Shown piece by piece: positions 42,925-52,409 of a DNA stretch of 64,000 bases. Position 1 is the first letter of the stretch; every line of letters begins with the position of its first letter. This stretch comes from Streptomyces sp. NBC_00237 (GTDB lineage: Bacteria; Actinomycetota; Actinomycetes; Streptomycetales; Streptomycetaceae), in contig NZ_JAPEMT010000003.1 of NCBI RefSeq assembly GCF_026342435.1, positions 930,001 through 994,000 of the forward strand, given 5' to 3'. A program made the translations under genes and the position numbers. Under the pieces are notes generated by a model that was given only the letters and a program-made list of their open reading frames with translations, did not search any database and was not told the DNA's origin.

Positions 42925-43566
42925 ATGCCAGCCCCGACAGACCCGAGTGCCGTGGTCGACGACAAGCGGATCGTCCGGGGCGACACCCGGCGCACAGCGA
43001 TCCTGGCCGCCGCCACCCGGGAGTTCGGGCGCAAGGGGTACGACCGTGCGCGGATCGCCGACATCGCCCGCGAGGCCGGGGTGACCGACGCGGGCGTACT
43101 GCACCACTTCCCCCGCAAGCACGACCTCTTCGTCGCCGTCGTCGAGTTGCGGGAGGACACCTACCGAGCCTTCTACGCGGAGGAGTTCCGTACCGTACGC
43201 GACATGCTCGACGCCTTGATCGCCGCGGTACGCCGGGCCGGCGAGGACCCGGACCTGGTGCGCTTCCGCCGGATGCTGACCGGGGCGGCGGGCGTGGAGG
43301 GACACCCGGTCGAGGGCCGTCACCGGGACAACCTCGAACGGGCGCTGGAGAGGTTCGTCCCGGTCGTACGGCGCGGTGTCGCATCGGGTGAACTCCTCGC
43401 GGGGACCGACCCCGAGCAGATCGTGCTGGAGATGCTGGCCCTGAACGAAGGCATCCGGGACCAGTGGGTGACCCTCCCCGAACGCATCGACTACGTCGGG
43501 GTGTTCACCTCAGCCGTGAACGGCCTCTACGGGCGCATCGCCACGGACCCCGGCCGGAACGGCTAG
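42925..43566 (+). CDS. TetR-family transcriptional regulator
   Basis: A 213-aa regulator: the helix-turn-helix AATREFGRKGYDRARIADIA, REAGVTDAGVLHHFPRKHDL is classical, and the C-terminal domain resembles BetI/AcrR-type ligand-binding parts. It is convergent with the phosphatase/MFS operon and overlaps the phosphatase 3' end by 57 bp. It is the best candidate for the repressor acting on the half-site array at 45761-45799. Confidence 0.9.
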   Translation: MPAPTDPSAVVDDKRIVRGDTRRTAILAAATREFGRKGYDRARIADIAREAGVTDAGVLHHFPRKHDLFVAVVELREDTYRAFYAEEFRTVRDMLDALIAAVRRAGEDPDLVRFRRMLTGAAGVEGHPVEGRHRDNLERALERFVPVVRRGVASGELLAGTDPEQIVLEMLALNEGIRDQWVTLPERIDYVGVFTSAVNGLYGRIATDPGRNG

Positions 43567-44277
43567 CAGCAGCCGTCGGCGCAACTGCTGGAGCGTTTCC
43601 TCGCCGAGGCCGTGCGCGGTCAGATACGACGCGGCGCCACCGTACCGGGAGTCGAGGCGGCCGAGCGTCTCTTCCATGACCGGGGCGGGACTGCGGGTGA
43701 TCAGGGCCTCGATCCGCGGCGACACTTCGATTCCCATGGCGCGCACGGACGACATCATCCCGTCGGCCCACGTCCCGTTCAGGTGTGTCTCGCTCAGCGC
43801 GTAGTCGGCGACGATCGCGTCGCGGTCGACGCCCACCGCGTTCAGTACGAGGGCCACGGCGAGCCCTGTCCGGTCCTTGCCCGCCGTGCAGTGCACGAGT
43901 ACGGCGCCGTCGGCCGGTTCGGCGACCAGCCGGGCGACCTGGGCGAAGGTACTTCCCGCGGAGTCGAGAAGGTCCGCGTACAGCCCGCTCAGCGTCGGGA
44001 GGTCGAGCATGCCCGACGCGTCACCGTCCAGCAGCGGCAGTCGTACGGTGCGAGGGTGCGCGGCCGCGGGTGCGGCGGTGGCCTCGCGTTCCGAGCGGAG
44101 GTCGATCACCAGGGACACGGAGCGTCGCAGTGCGGCCCTTCCGGGGCCGTCCAGCGCGGCGAGGCCCGCGGAGCGGCACAGCACTCCGGGGCGGAGCGCG
44201 GAGTCGACGGCCCTGAGCCCGCCGAGATCACGGTGGTTGACGAGGCTGTCGATCACGACGGTACGGGAGTGGTTCAT
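43510..44277 (-). CDS. Tyrosine-protein phosphatase (IphP/PTP type)
   Basis: A 255-aa phosphatase with the Cys-x5-Arg loop HCTAGKDRTG, the general-acid region VIDLRSEREA, and VSPRIEALITRSPAPVMEET downstream. This matches the Y_phosphatase3 (IphP-like) family acting on phosphotyrosine or phosphoinositides. Its ATG overlaps the stop of the MFS gene (ATGA), so translation is coupled. The 3' end overlaps the convergent tetR gene by 57 bp. Confidence 0.9.
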   Translation of the reverse strand: MNHSRTVVIDSLVNHRDLGGLRAVDSALRPGVLCRSAGLAALDGPGRAALRRSVSLVIDLRSEREATAAPAAAHPRTVRLPLLDGDASGMLDLPTLSGLYADLLDSAGSTFAQVARLVAEPADGAVLVHCTAGKDRTGLAVALVLNAVGVDRDAIVADYALSETHLNGTWADGMMSSVRAMGIEVSPRIEALITRSPAPVMEETLGRLDSRYGGAASYLTAHGLGEETLQQLRRRLLLAVPAGVRGDAPVEAVHG

Positions 44278-45665
44278 CGGGTGGCTTCCTTTGTGTGGGC
44301 GGCGGTCTGCACCGGGGCGGCCGTGACGTCCTGCACCGGGGCGACGGTGTCCCGCGACGGGTCGGCGGCGGACTCCGGCCCAGGCGTGACGGGGCGGCGC
44401 AGGACCGGTCGCAGGCGCGGCAGGATGAGGAGCGAGAGGAAGACGGCGGCCGCGGCGGTCAGATAGAGCGACGTGTAGTTCTGCGGGTGCCCCGACACGG
44501 GGTCCGGGCCGCCGATGGCCAGGGCGAAGGGGGCGAGAGCGGGCGCCACCGACTGCGGGATCGTCTTGGCGAGGTTGAAGATGCCGAGGTACTTGCCCTC
44601 CTCGCCGACCGGGAGCGTACGCAGGACGAGTGCGAGGTCGATCGAGTAGTAGACGCCCAGGGCGAATCCGGCGACGGCCGTGCTGGCCCAGAAGACCGCG
44701 AGGTCGCCGGTGAACGCCTTGAGGAGGAGGGACACCGCCATCGCCACGGCCGCCGTCACGACGAACGGGCCGTAGTTCCCGCGCCGCGCGGCCAGATGGC
44801 CGCAGACGAATGCGGCGACGACGTTGAGGAGTGCGGCGAGGAGAGTGGCGAGCGAGCTGAGCGAGACGGCGTGGGACTGCGTCATGCCGAGGCGTTCGAT
44901 CAAGTAGAAGAGGCCGTACGTCCCGACGATCGTGTATCCGAACTGCATCACGCACCGCTGGGCCCAGGCGAGCGTGAAGGCGGGCACCCGCAGCGGGTTG
45001 AAGAGGAACGCCCGGAACACACCACCCGCGCCGCCCCCGTGCGGCGATGCCCGCCGTTCCCGTACGGGGACGTCGGGAACCACGGCACAGACGACCCCGA
45101 CCAGCACCAGCGACAGCAACGGCATCGCCAGCACGACCACCGGCAGGTTGGTCGCGAACAGCGAGGCCACCAGCATCGCCGGAACGATGCCGAGGAAGCC
45201 GAAGGCCCCGAACACCCCGGAAGCCTTGGCCCGTTGCTCTTCGGGAAGCTGGTCCGCGAGCATCGCGTTCAGCGCCGCCAGGACGGCGTTGTAACCGAGC
45301 TGCCCGAGGCCCCACGCCAGGGCGAGCCAGCCGGAGGACGGCGCCGCCAGCATCAGTACGGCGCTCAGCGCGCCCACGACGGTGCCGCCGACGATCCACG
45401 GCCGACGCCGCCCGAAGCGGGAGCGGGTGCGGTCCGACAAGTGGCCCCATACCGGATTGGACACCAGGGCCGCCACCGCGCCGACGGTGGTCACCAGGGC
45501 GAGCGAGGACTCCTTGGTGTCCGGTGCGATCTCCAGCACCTTGAGCGAGAGGGAGAAGGCGAGCGCGGTGGCGATGGGGCCGAGTGCGGCCAGCTCTACC
45601 AGCGCGAGGAGGTAGATGCGTGATGTCGGTACGGGCTTCGGCGGGGCGGGCGGGAAGGGGGTCAC
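44274..45665 (-). CDS. MFS transporter (sugar/glycoside-porter-like)
   Basis: A 463-aa protein with 12 membrane helices starting at GTG 45665, which has GGAGG 8 nt upstream; the longer frame is rejected. MFS loop motifs appear as NPVWGHLSDRTRSRFGRRRP between helices 2 and 3. The pattern resembles glycoside-pentoside-hexuronide and sucrose-type porters. Divergent from the GH3 glycosidase and coupled to the phosphatase, it probably imports the glycoside or the sugar released by the glycosidase. Confidence 0.88.
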   Translation of the reverse strand: MTPFPPAPPKPVPTSRIYLLALVELAALGPIATALAFSLSLKVLEIAPDTKESSLALVTTVGAVAALVSNPVWGHLSDRTRSRFGRRRPWIVGGTVVGALSAVLMLAAPSSGWLALAWGLGQLGYNAVLAALNAMLADQLPEEQRAKASGVFGAFGFLGIVPAMLVASLFATNLPVVVLAMPLLSLVLVGVVCAVVPDVPVRERRASPHGGGAGGVFRAFLFNPLRVPAFTLAWAQRCVMQFGYTIVGTYGLFYLIERLGMTQSHAVSLSSLATLLAALLNVVAAFVCGHLAARRGNYGPFVVTAAVAMAVSLLLKAFTGDLAVFWASTAVAGFALGVYYSIDLALVLRTLPVGEEGKYLGIFNLAKTIPQSVAPALAPFALAIGGPDPVSGHPQNYTSLYLTAAAAVFLSLLILPRLRPVLRRPVTPGPESAADPSRDTVAPVQDVTAAPVQTAAHTKEATR

Positions 45666-45760
45666 GGCGGGTTCCTCCGGTCGGGTCGCAGGCTGTGCCG
45701 GGTGGCTGGGGGCGGCACTTGCGGTGAGCGTAGGGAGGCTTTCAGGACGCGGAGCTGAAC

Positions 45761-45799
45761 ACCTAGTGGCGACTAAGTAATACTTAGTGAAGACTAAGT
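45761..45799. promoter_or_regulatory. Operator array of four ACTAAGT/ACTTAGT half-sites
   Basis: Half-sites start at 45761 (ACCTAGT, one mismatch), 45772 (ACTAAGT), 45782 (ACTTAGT) and 45793 (ACTAAGT), spaced 11, 10 and 11 bp, i.e. one helical turn each. The central pair is a perfect inverted repeat with a 3-bp spacer. It lies in the promoter gap between the MFS operon and the GH3 gene and would let one repressor control both directions. Confidence 0.75.
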
Positions 45800-45842
45800 C
45801 TCTTTCCTGGGAGCGGCACCGGTCCGGCCGTAGCGTGCTTGC

Positions 45843-47684
45843 ATGCACACGACCGGTACGCACCGCACGAGCCGCACCCGCCAGGCGGGCCCCCCTGCCT
45901 CAACGACCTCTCCTCCCGACCGGGTTGACGGACTCGTCGCCCGGATGACCGTGCCGGAGAAGGCCGGAGCGCTGCTCGCCGCGCGGGTGACGATGAACCC
46001 CGACGGCACGCTGTGGGAAGGCGCCGATTCGCAATCCCCGTTCGGCTTCACCCCGACCACCGAACTGCTGCTGGAGCGCCACGTCGGGCACCTGGGGCTG
46101 ATGAGCATCCCGAGCGTCCCGGCGCTGGCCCGCTGGGGCGAGGAGATCCGGGCGACCACCGCTCGCTCCCGGCTCGGCATACCGGTCACGGTCGGAGCCG
46201 ACCCGACGCACGGCCGCGTCCGCAACGCCCATGTCGGGCAGAGCGGAGCCGGGTTCAGCATGCTGACCGAGCCGATCGGCCTCGCGGCCACCTGGGACGC
46301 CGCTCTGGTCGAGGAGACCGCCCGGATGATGGCCCGCGAGCTGCGCGCGGCCGGTGTCCACATCGCGGTGCACCCCATGGCCGACCTGGCCACCGAACCG
46401 CGGTGGGCGCGGGTGGCGGGGACCTTCGGAGAGGACCCCGAGCACACGTCCACGATGATCCGCGCGTTCGTCCGCGGGCTCCAGAGCGGCGGTGCCCACG
46501 AACGAGTGCTGGCGACAGCGAAGCACTTCCCCGGCGGCGGGCCCCAACAGAACGGCGAGGACGCCCACTTCGAGCGCGGAGCGCACACCGTGTATCCGGG
46601 CAACCGCTTCGACGACCACCTACGGCCGTTCGCCGCCGCGATCGACGAAGGCGTCGCCATGATCATGCCCGGCTACGCCGCCCCCCTCGGCCCCGCCCCT
46701 GACCTTGACCTCGAAGAAGTGGGTTTCGCCTTCCAGCGCGGACTGATCACCGACCTGTTGCGTCACCGGCTCGGCTTCGACGGGGTCGTCGTCACCGACT
46801 TCAACATCGTCACCGGAATGCGCCTGCCGCGCCTGGGTCTCGAACTGCCCGTCCGGGCCTGGGGGTTGCTGGAACTGCCCCCGGTCGAACGCGTCGCCCG
46901 GCTCTTCGACGCCGGTGTCGACCAGTTCGGCGGGGAGGACGACCCGGCGCTCATCCTGGAGGCCCTCGACCGAGGTCTCGTCACGGAGGAGCGCCTCGAC
47001 ACCTCCGTGCGACGCGTCCTGCGGGACAAGGAGCGCCTCGGCCTGCTGGACGACCCGTCAGCCGGTGCTGTCTCGCCCGCCGCCGTCCACCTGCAGGTCG
47101 CCACCCGCGAGAGCCTGACGCTCGCCCGCCGGGTGCAGGCCGCGTCCGTGGTGGCCCTCACCGGGCACCCCACCCGCCTCGGCCGGGACGTACGCGTCTA
47201 CGCGGAAGGAGTCGACCCGCACGTCCTCGCCGCCTACGCGGTACCGGTCGACAACGTCGAGGAGGCCGACCTGGCCGTTCTGCGCCTGGCCGCCCCCTAC
47301 GACGCCCACCCCGCGGGCTCACTCGAAGCGGCGTTCCACTCCGGAAGCCTGGAGTTCCCGGCGGAGACCGTCCGGCACGTGCAGGCCGTCGCGGCGGCCG
47401 TCCCCACCGTCGTCGACGTCTTCCTGGAACGCGCGGCAGTGCTGACGCCCTTCGGCGCCCTTCCAGGAGTCACCCTGATCGGGACCTTCGGAGTCGATGA
47501 CGAAGTCCTGCTGGACGCCGTCGGCGGCCGGACCGCCGTCGCCGGACGGCTCCCCTTCGACCTGCCCCGCTCGGACGCGGCGGTCGCCGCCGCACGTGAG
47601 GACACCCCGTTCGACACCCTCGACCCGGTCTTCCGCTTCGGCCACGGCCTGCGCTGGCCCGCGCGGAACAGGGCGACGACGTAA
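45843..47684 (+). CDS. Glycoside hydrolase family 3 (beta-glucosidase/N-acetylglucosaminidase-like)
   Basis: A 613-aa enzyme without an export signal, so it acts inside the cell. The GH3 barrel shows MTVPEKAGALLAARV, VTVGADPTHGR, HPMADLATEPRWARVAGTFG, ATAKHFPGGGPQQNGED (the KHFPG motif) and GFDGVVVTDFNIVTG, where the Asp of TDF is the nucleophile. A C-terminal alpha/beta domain follows, ending FRFGHGLRW. It forms a divergent sugar-use module with the MFS transporter and is likely induced when the half-site array is freed. The ATG start lacks a clear ribosome-binding site. Confidence 0.9.
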   Translation: MHTTGTHRTSRTRQAGPPASTTSPPDRVDGLVARMTVPEKAGALLAARVTMNPDGTLWEGADSQSPFGFTPTTELLLERHVGHLGLMSIPSVPALARWGEEIRATTARSRLGIPVTVGADPTHGRVRNAHVGQSGAGFSMLTEPIGLAATWDAALVEETARMMARELRAAGVHIAVHPMADLATEPRWARVAGTFGEDPEHTSTMIRAFVRGLQSGGAHERVLATAKHFPGGGPQQNGEDAHFERGAHTVYPGNRFDDHLRPFAAAIDEGVAMIMPGYAAPLGPAPDLDLEEVGFAFQRGLITDLLRHRLGFDGVVVTDFNIVTGMRLPRLGLELPVRAWGLLELPPVERVARLFDAGVDQFGGEDDPALILEALDRGLVTEERLDTSVRRVLRDKERLGLLDDPSAGAVSPAAVHLQVATRESLTLARRVQAASVVALTGHPTRLGRDVRVYAEGVDPHVLAAYAVPVDNVEEADLAVLRLAAPYDAHPAGSLEAAFHSGSLEFPAETVRHVQAVAAAVPTVVDVFLERAAVLTPFGALPGVTLIGTFGVDDEVLLDAVGGRTAVAGRLPFDLPRSDAAVAAAREDTPFDTLDPVFRFGHGLRWPARNRATT

Positions 47685-47712
47685 CCCCGCACCGCTGCCA
47701 GGACCGGGGGGC

Positions 47713-48416
47713 TCAGGACTTCTCGACCGGTGCCTGTACGTCGTCGTAGACCCGGGCGGCGGTCAGCAGCCCGTCGGGGCCGCGTCCGCAGACGCCGGTC
47801 CCGGCCTGGGGCGGCAGCTCCGACGTGCCCCAGCGCACGCAGTTGTACTCCACGGCGCAACGGGTGCCGCCGTGGGTGACGGTGCGGTGCTGGAGACCGA
47901 TGCCGCCTCCGGCACTGAAGAACATGGTGAAGAAGGCGGGTAGTTCGTCGGTGCAGCGATGGGTGTACTGGGGCCCGCCGGGCTCGCGGAAGGAGCCGTC
48001 GTGGCTGAGGCTGCGCACGATCGGCTCGGTGTCTTGGGCGTCCAGCGCGGTCTGGTAGCGGCCGACGACGTCGCCGGGGTGGACGTCGCCCGCCACGAGC
48101 GCCGGGGGTCCGACCTGGTGGTGGCCGGCCAGCGGCCACCACCCGCCGTGCTGGCGATCACCCGGGTGGTGCTGTGGCGCTCGCGCAGCCACGCGCCGCT
48201 GCGCTCCACGAAGGTCCGCAGCGTGCGGCGCCCGCGCACCTCGCCTGCGCGGGGGTCGTGCACCACCACGCTGCCGGGACGGGCGGGGTCGATGTCATGG
48301 GTGTCGCGGTTGTCCAGGGCGCGGACGAAGTGGGCCACGGGGTCGGCCGAGGCCGCGGCGCGTACCTGCTGGCGCGCGGCTGCGGGTGCGCTGCTGACTT
48401 CCGGGAACCATGGCAT
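47713..48416 (-). pseudogene. SnoaL/NTF2-fold protein, frameshifted
   Basis: Two overlapping frames make one protein. The first (ATG 48416) reads FVRALDNRDTHDIDPARPGS, then VVVHDPRAGEVRGRRTLRTF. The second begins near 48140 with DVVGRYQTALDAQDTEPIVR, GSFREPGGPQYTHRCTDELP and AVEYNCVRWGTSELPPQAG. The pair corresponds to tandem SnoaL-like domains, with part of the joining region lost and a frame change near 48130-48150. Probably inactive. Confidence 0.6.
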
Positions 48417-48558
48417 GCCGGTGTTCCTGTCGTTGCGCGTGAGGGGCGGGCGGCGGACGTTTCGGCTCTAGGCTCGCTGTGGGCCTTCCGCACTCGTGCG
48501 CGGCTGGCCGGGGCACCCCCTGCCACTCAACACTGATCACCCACCCGAGGAGTCGTAC

Positions 48559-49737
48559 GTGGATCGGCCGTCCATGGAGTCCGTGCCGGGGCAACCCGAG
48601 CAGCAGGCCCTGTTCGGGTGGTCGGAGACGACGGCCCCCGAGCCGGACGCCGCCCCGGCCTTCGCTGACAGCCCGCAGGCCCGTCGGCTGCTCGACGTAC
48701 GTGAGGTGTACGCCGAACCGGCTGCCCTCGACTCGCCGCGCGGTCGGCAGATCATGGAAAGGCTGCCGGGTGTCCGCGTGACCGAAGTGCCGAGCCACTG
48801 GCGCATCCCCTCCCTCCACGGCAACGACGGCAACATCGCGCGCTGGGTCCGGGTCAAGACCGAGACCCTCGTCCTTGGCGTGAAACGCACCCTCGAAACA
48901 CGCCCCAACGGCAGATCCGCAGACTGGATCGCACCTGGCCCCTCCAACGGCTGCGCCATGGCCTGCGCCTACTGCTACGTCCCCCGCCGCAAGGGATACG
49001 CCAACCCCATCACCCTCTTCACCAACATCGAGGCCACCGTCGCCCACATCCGCCGTCACGTTCGCGCCCAGGGCCCCAAGACGGAGCCCAACCAGTGCGA
49101 CCCGCGGGCCTGGGTGTACGACATCGGCGAAAACGGTGACTGCTCCGTCGACGCCCTGATCTGCGACAACACGGCGGACCTGATCGCGGCGTTCCGCACC
49201 CTGCCCACCGCGAAGGCTTCCTTCGCGACCAAGTTCGTCAACCCCGACCTGCTCACCCTCGACCCGCAGGGGCGCACGCGGGTGCGCTTCTCGCTCATGC
49301 CACCGGACGACGCCCGGCTGCTGGACCTCCGTACCAGCCCGATCGCCGAACGGATCGCCGCCGCACCCGACTTCCTCGACGCAGGGTACGAAGTCCACTT
49401 CAACCTCTCACCCGTCGTCCTGCGGCAGGGCTGGCAGCGGGACTGGGCCGACCTGCTCGTGCACCTCGACGACGTGCTTCCCGTACGCGTGAAACAGCAG
49501 GCGGCGGCCGAGATCATCATGCTGACCCACAACCAGCAGCTCCACGAGGTCAACCTCGGCTGGCACCCCCGGGCCGAGGAACTCCTGTGGCAACCGGCAG
49601 CCCAGGAGACCAAACGCTCCCAGAACGGAGCACTCAACGTCCGCTACTCCGCAGAGGTCAAGCGCCAGGCACTCGTCCGGCTCCAGCAACTCCTCACCAC
49701 GCACGCACCGTGGCTGCGCGTCAGATACGCCTTCTGA
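48559..49737 (+). CDS. Spore-photoproduct-lyase-like radical SAM protein
   Basis: A 392-aa protein; GTG 48559 with GAGGAG 6 nt upstream is preferred over longer starts. The radical-SAM cluster motif CAMACAYC (CxxxCxxC) lies in SNGCAMACAYCYVPRRKGYA. Further family blocks are WVYDIGENGDCSVDALICDN, KASFATKFVNPDLLTLDPQG, EVHFNLSPVV and the C-terminal KQQAAAEIIMLTHNQQLHEV and LNVRYS. SplB enzymes repair UV-induced thymine dimers in spores; actinobacterial members of this 'spore photoproduct lyase family' are less well studied. Monocistronic. Confidence 0.88.
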   Translation: MDRPSMESVPGQPEQQALFGWSETTAPEPDAAPAFADSPQARRLLDVREVYAEPAALDSPRGRQIMERLPGVRVTEVPSHWRIPSLHGNDGNIARWVRVKTETLVLGVKRTLETRPNGRSADWIAPGPSNGCAMACAYCYVPRRKGYANPITLFTNIEATVAHIRRHVRAQGPKTEPNQCDPRAWVYDIGENGDCSVDALICDNTADLIAAFRTLPTAKASFATKFVNPDLLTLDPQGRTRVRFSLMPPDDARLLDLRTSPIAERIAAAPDFLDAGYEVHFNLSPVVLRQGWQRDWADLLVHLDDVLPVRVKQQAAAEIIMLTHNQQLHEVNLGWHPRAEELLWQPAAQETKRSQNGALNVRYSAEVKRQALVRLQQLLTTHAPWLRVRYAF

Positions 49738-49960
49738 TTCCCGGTCCCCGGCCCGAAACCGGCCTGCGCGCCGTGGGGGCAGGGCAGTGAGCAATGCGTC
49801 AACGAGTGTTCCGAACCGCGGCGCGGGTCCGCCCGTTGTCACGATGGCGCGGCGTTGAGGAGTCCGGCGAACGGCTCGACGCCGTTCCCGTACGGGCGTG
49901 CTCGGCGGAGGACGCGCGTCCGCGCCCGGCGGGACCTCCTGCCGGGCGCAGACGTGTTCG

Positions 49961-51394
49961 TCAGGGGCAGACGGCGAGGAGTACCGAGACGACGGTGCAG
50001 GTGGCACTCGCGGTGTCGTTGGCCGCGTTGGGGTCGGAGGGCGCCGAAGCGGTCCGGGTGCCGGTCACCTTCACCGTGCCCAGCGCCAGCAGGTGGAGGG
50101 GGACGCGGAAGGTCTTGCTGACGCTGGCCCCCTGCACGATGCTGCTGAAGGAGCAGGTCACGGCTCCGGAACCCGTGGTGCATCCGGAGGACAGGTTCGT
50201 CGCGCCCGCGCCCGGAGGCAGAACCGCCTTCAGGGTGGCGGAAGTGACCGCGTTCGGGCCGGTGTTCTGCGCGGTGAGTGTGTACGTGAGGTACGGGACC
50301 AGGATGCTCAGCTGCGGCTTCGCGGTGAGGTTCACGTCGATGTCGGCGGCAGCAGGTGCTGCCGGGGCCGGGGTGATCGCGACGCTGGCCGGGCTGCTGC
50401 CGACGGGCACGGTCGTGCTCACGGTGCTGGTCGCCGTGTCGATCACCGAGGTGGTGTCGCTGCCCAGGTTGGCGACGTAGGCGCGGGTCCCGTCGGGGGT
50501 CGCCGCGACGCTGATCGGGAAGTCCCCGACAGGGACGGTTGCCGTGACGGTGTTGGTCGCGGTGCTGATGACCGAGGTGGTGTCGCTGCCCGCGTTGGTC
50601 ACGTAGGCGCGGGTGCCGTCGGGGGAGACCGCCACGCCGTAGGGCCCCGTGCCGACGGGAACGGTGGTGGTGACGGCGTTGGCGGCGGTGTCGATGACGG
50701 TGGCCACGCCGTCGTTCTGCGAGGAGACGTACAGACGGGCGCCGTTGGGGGTCACCGCGATCGCCTTCGGCCTGTCGGCGGGGACGGTCGCGGTCACCGT
50801 GTTGGTGGCGGTGTCGATCACCGACACCGAGTTGCCGTTGGTGTTGGCGACGTACGCCCTGCTGTGGTCGGGGGCCAGCGCGATGCCGGTCGGCTGACCA
50901 CCGACCGGGATGGTCGCGGTGACGCTGTTGGTCGCGGAGTCCAGGACCGTCACCGTGTCAGCCGCGTAGTTCGTGACGTAGACCCGGGTCGGGGAGGCCA
51001 CGACCCCGGTCGGCCTCGCCCCGGCGGGAACCGTGGCGGTCACCGTGTCGGTGGCGGTGTCGATCACCGACACCGACGCGGAGTTGTCGTTGGTGACGTA
51101 GACCTTGCTGCCGTCGGGAGTCACCGCGGCCCCGGCCGGGGCCGACCCGACGGAGACGGTCGCGGTGACGGTGTTGGTCGCGGTGTCGATCACCGACACG
51201 GTGTCCGAGCCGTAGTTGGCGACGTACGCGACCGGGGCGGCGGCGCGTGCCTGCCCGGCCGCGGCAGCCGGTGCCGCGCCCGTCGCGGAAAGCCCCGTCA
51301 CGCAGAGGGCGCTGCTTGCCAGCAGCGCGGTCAGCCGTCGCCGCGGCCGACGGTGCGGAGAGAAGTGCCGGGCGGATCTGGTGCCAGAAGACAT
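49961..51394 (-). CDS. Exported YVTN-repeat beta-propeller protein with DUF11-like end
   Basis: A 477-aa protein; ATG 51394 with AGGAAGGGGAAG upstream. After a signal peptide (RLTALLASSALCVTGLSATG ... AAA) come about seven 40-residue propeller blades, each with a copy of AYVTN-x-GSDTVSVIDTAT and VTATVPVG, the surface-layer YVTN type. Residues ~375-470 form a DUF11-like adhesive domain (LTYTLTAQNTGPNAVTSATL, VTCSFSSI). It would sit on or outside the envelope. Blade count and function are inferred. Confidence 0.87.
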   Translation of the reverse strand: MSSGTRSARHFSPHRRPRRRLTALLASSALCVTGLSATGAAPAAAAGQARAAAPVAYVANYGSDTVSVIDTATNTVTATVSVGSAPAGAAVTPDGSKVYVTNDNSASVSVIDTATDTVTATVPAGARPTGVVASPTRVYVTNYAADTVTVLDSATNSVTATIPVGGQPTGIALAPDHSRAYVANTNGNSVSVIDTATNTVTATVPADRPKAIAVTPNGARLYVSSQNDGVATVIDTAANAVTTTVPVGTGPYGVAVSPDGTRAYVTNAGSDTTSVISTATNTVTATVPVGDFPISVAATPDGTRAYVANLGSDTTSVIDTATSTVSTTVPVGSSPASVAITPAPAAPAAADIDVNLTAKPQLSILVPYLTYTLTAQNTGPNAVTSATLKAVLPPGAGATNLSSGCTTGSGAVTCSFSSIVQGASVSKTFRVPLHLLALGTVKVTGTRTASAPSDPNAANDTASATCTVVSVLLAVCP

Positions 51395-51689
51395 GATGAT
51401 CTTCCCCTTCCTGATGTCCGCGCCCGCAGGCACGGACCAGACGCCTCGCGGACCGCCCGCGAGGAGGGCTGCGCAGTGGCGGACCGCGCCGTAACCGGAA
51501 GAGGAGGAACAGGTGTCGACCGTGGGGTCCGCAGCCCGTTCACCTCTGTCGAGGACGGGCCCGGCCCGCAGATCTCACGAGGCCGACGCGGGGAAGTACG
51601 CGCGTCAACGCGCCCAGCATGACACCGACTTGTAGCGCAGGGGCATCGAACAGTCACATTGCGGAACCCGTCGGCCGTCCGGTCCGTGG

Positions 51690-51855
51690 ACCCTCGTCTG
51701 AAGGGCGAACAGCCGTGCGTACATTCCGCCGTGCTCGACCAGCGAGCCGGTGCGCAGCTACTCGATGGTCCGGCCCCCCCGCTCGGCACGACGATCCGGT
51801 CCGCCGTGCGTACCGCGCCCAGCCGGTGGGAGATCAGCAGGCTGGTGCGTCCCTG
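51690..51855 (-). pseudogene. ABC exporter ATPase C-terminal fragment
   Basis: The minus strand reads GRTSLLISHRLGAVRTADRI followed by VVPSGG. After a frame change it continues as LVEHGGMYARLFALQTRV. This is the H-loop region and end of ABC exporter ATPases. Everything before the switch His is missing. Confidence 0.65.
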
Positions 51856-52049
51856 CTGCGTCGTTGGCCAAGGCAGAGAGCCGTTGAGGCATAGGGGCGT
51901 CCGCAAGACTCTGGGGGGGGCAGTGGTCCGTGGCAGGTTTCGGTCGCGGAGCACTGCGAAGAGGACGTCGGTCCGGCCTCGGGCGAGGCAGAGCAGTGCC
52001 TGGGTGGGGTGCTTGCCCCGGGCGATCCTTCTGTCGTGGTCGGCCCGGG

Positions 52050-52230
52050 ACGCTGGGATGCCGGGTGGCGGGACGAGGGTCGCCCGGATGTTCCCGGTGG
52101 ACTCCTGGCGCAGTCCTTCGGAGATCGCGCGGACGGCGAATGGGGTGGCGCAGTAGACGGCGGCGGTGGGAGAGACCTCGTGGGCGCCGACGGAGGCGAT
52201 GTTCACGAAGTGCCCGCAGCCTTGACGTTG
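52050..52230 (-). pseudogene. Short-chain dehydrogenase fragment
   Basis: The stretch GHFVNIASVGAHEVSPTAAV then YCATPFAVRAISEGLRQEST is the active-site region of classical SDRs (S...YxxxK). The catalytic Lys of YCATK is Pro here. The Rossmann N-terminus is absent. It is a decayed fragment. Confidence 0.65.
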
Positions 52231-52409
52231 GCCTGGGGTGACGTTCCGGTCGTCGCGGGAGACGGTGGGCAAAGCGGGTTGCTGGTCGGCGGGTTCGAGG
52301 ATCGCGACGTCCAGGCGCGTGCGGCAGACGACGGCTCCGGACCGCGCAGAGCCCGGGGCCGTCGAGTACGCGTGTCTCAGCTAAACGTGTCTCAGCGCGT
52401 GTGTGTCGT

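Noticed and set aside
49898..51622. A 574-codon plus-strand frame full of GDRDG-type repeats
   Set aside because: Its repetitiveness mirrors the YVTN blades on the minus strand, which have a signal peptide and ribosome-binding site.
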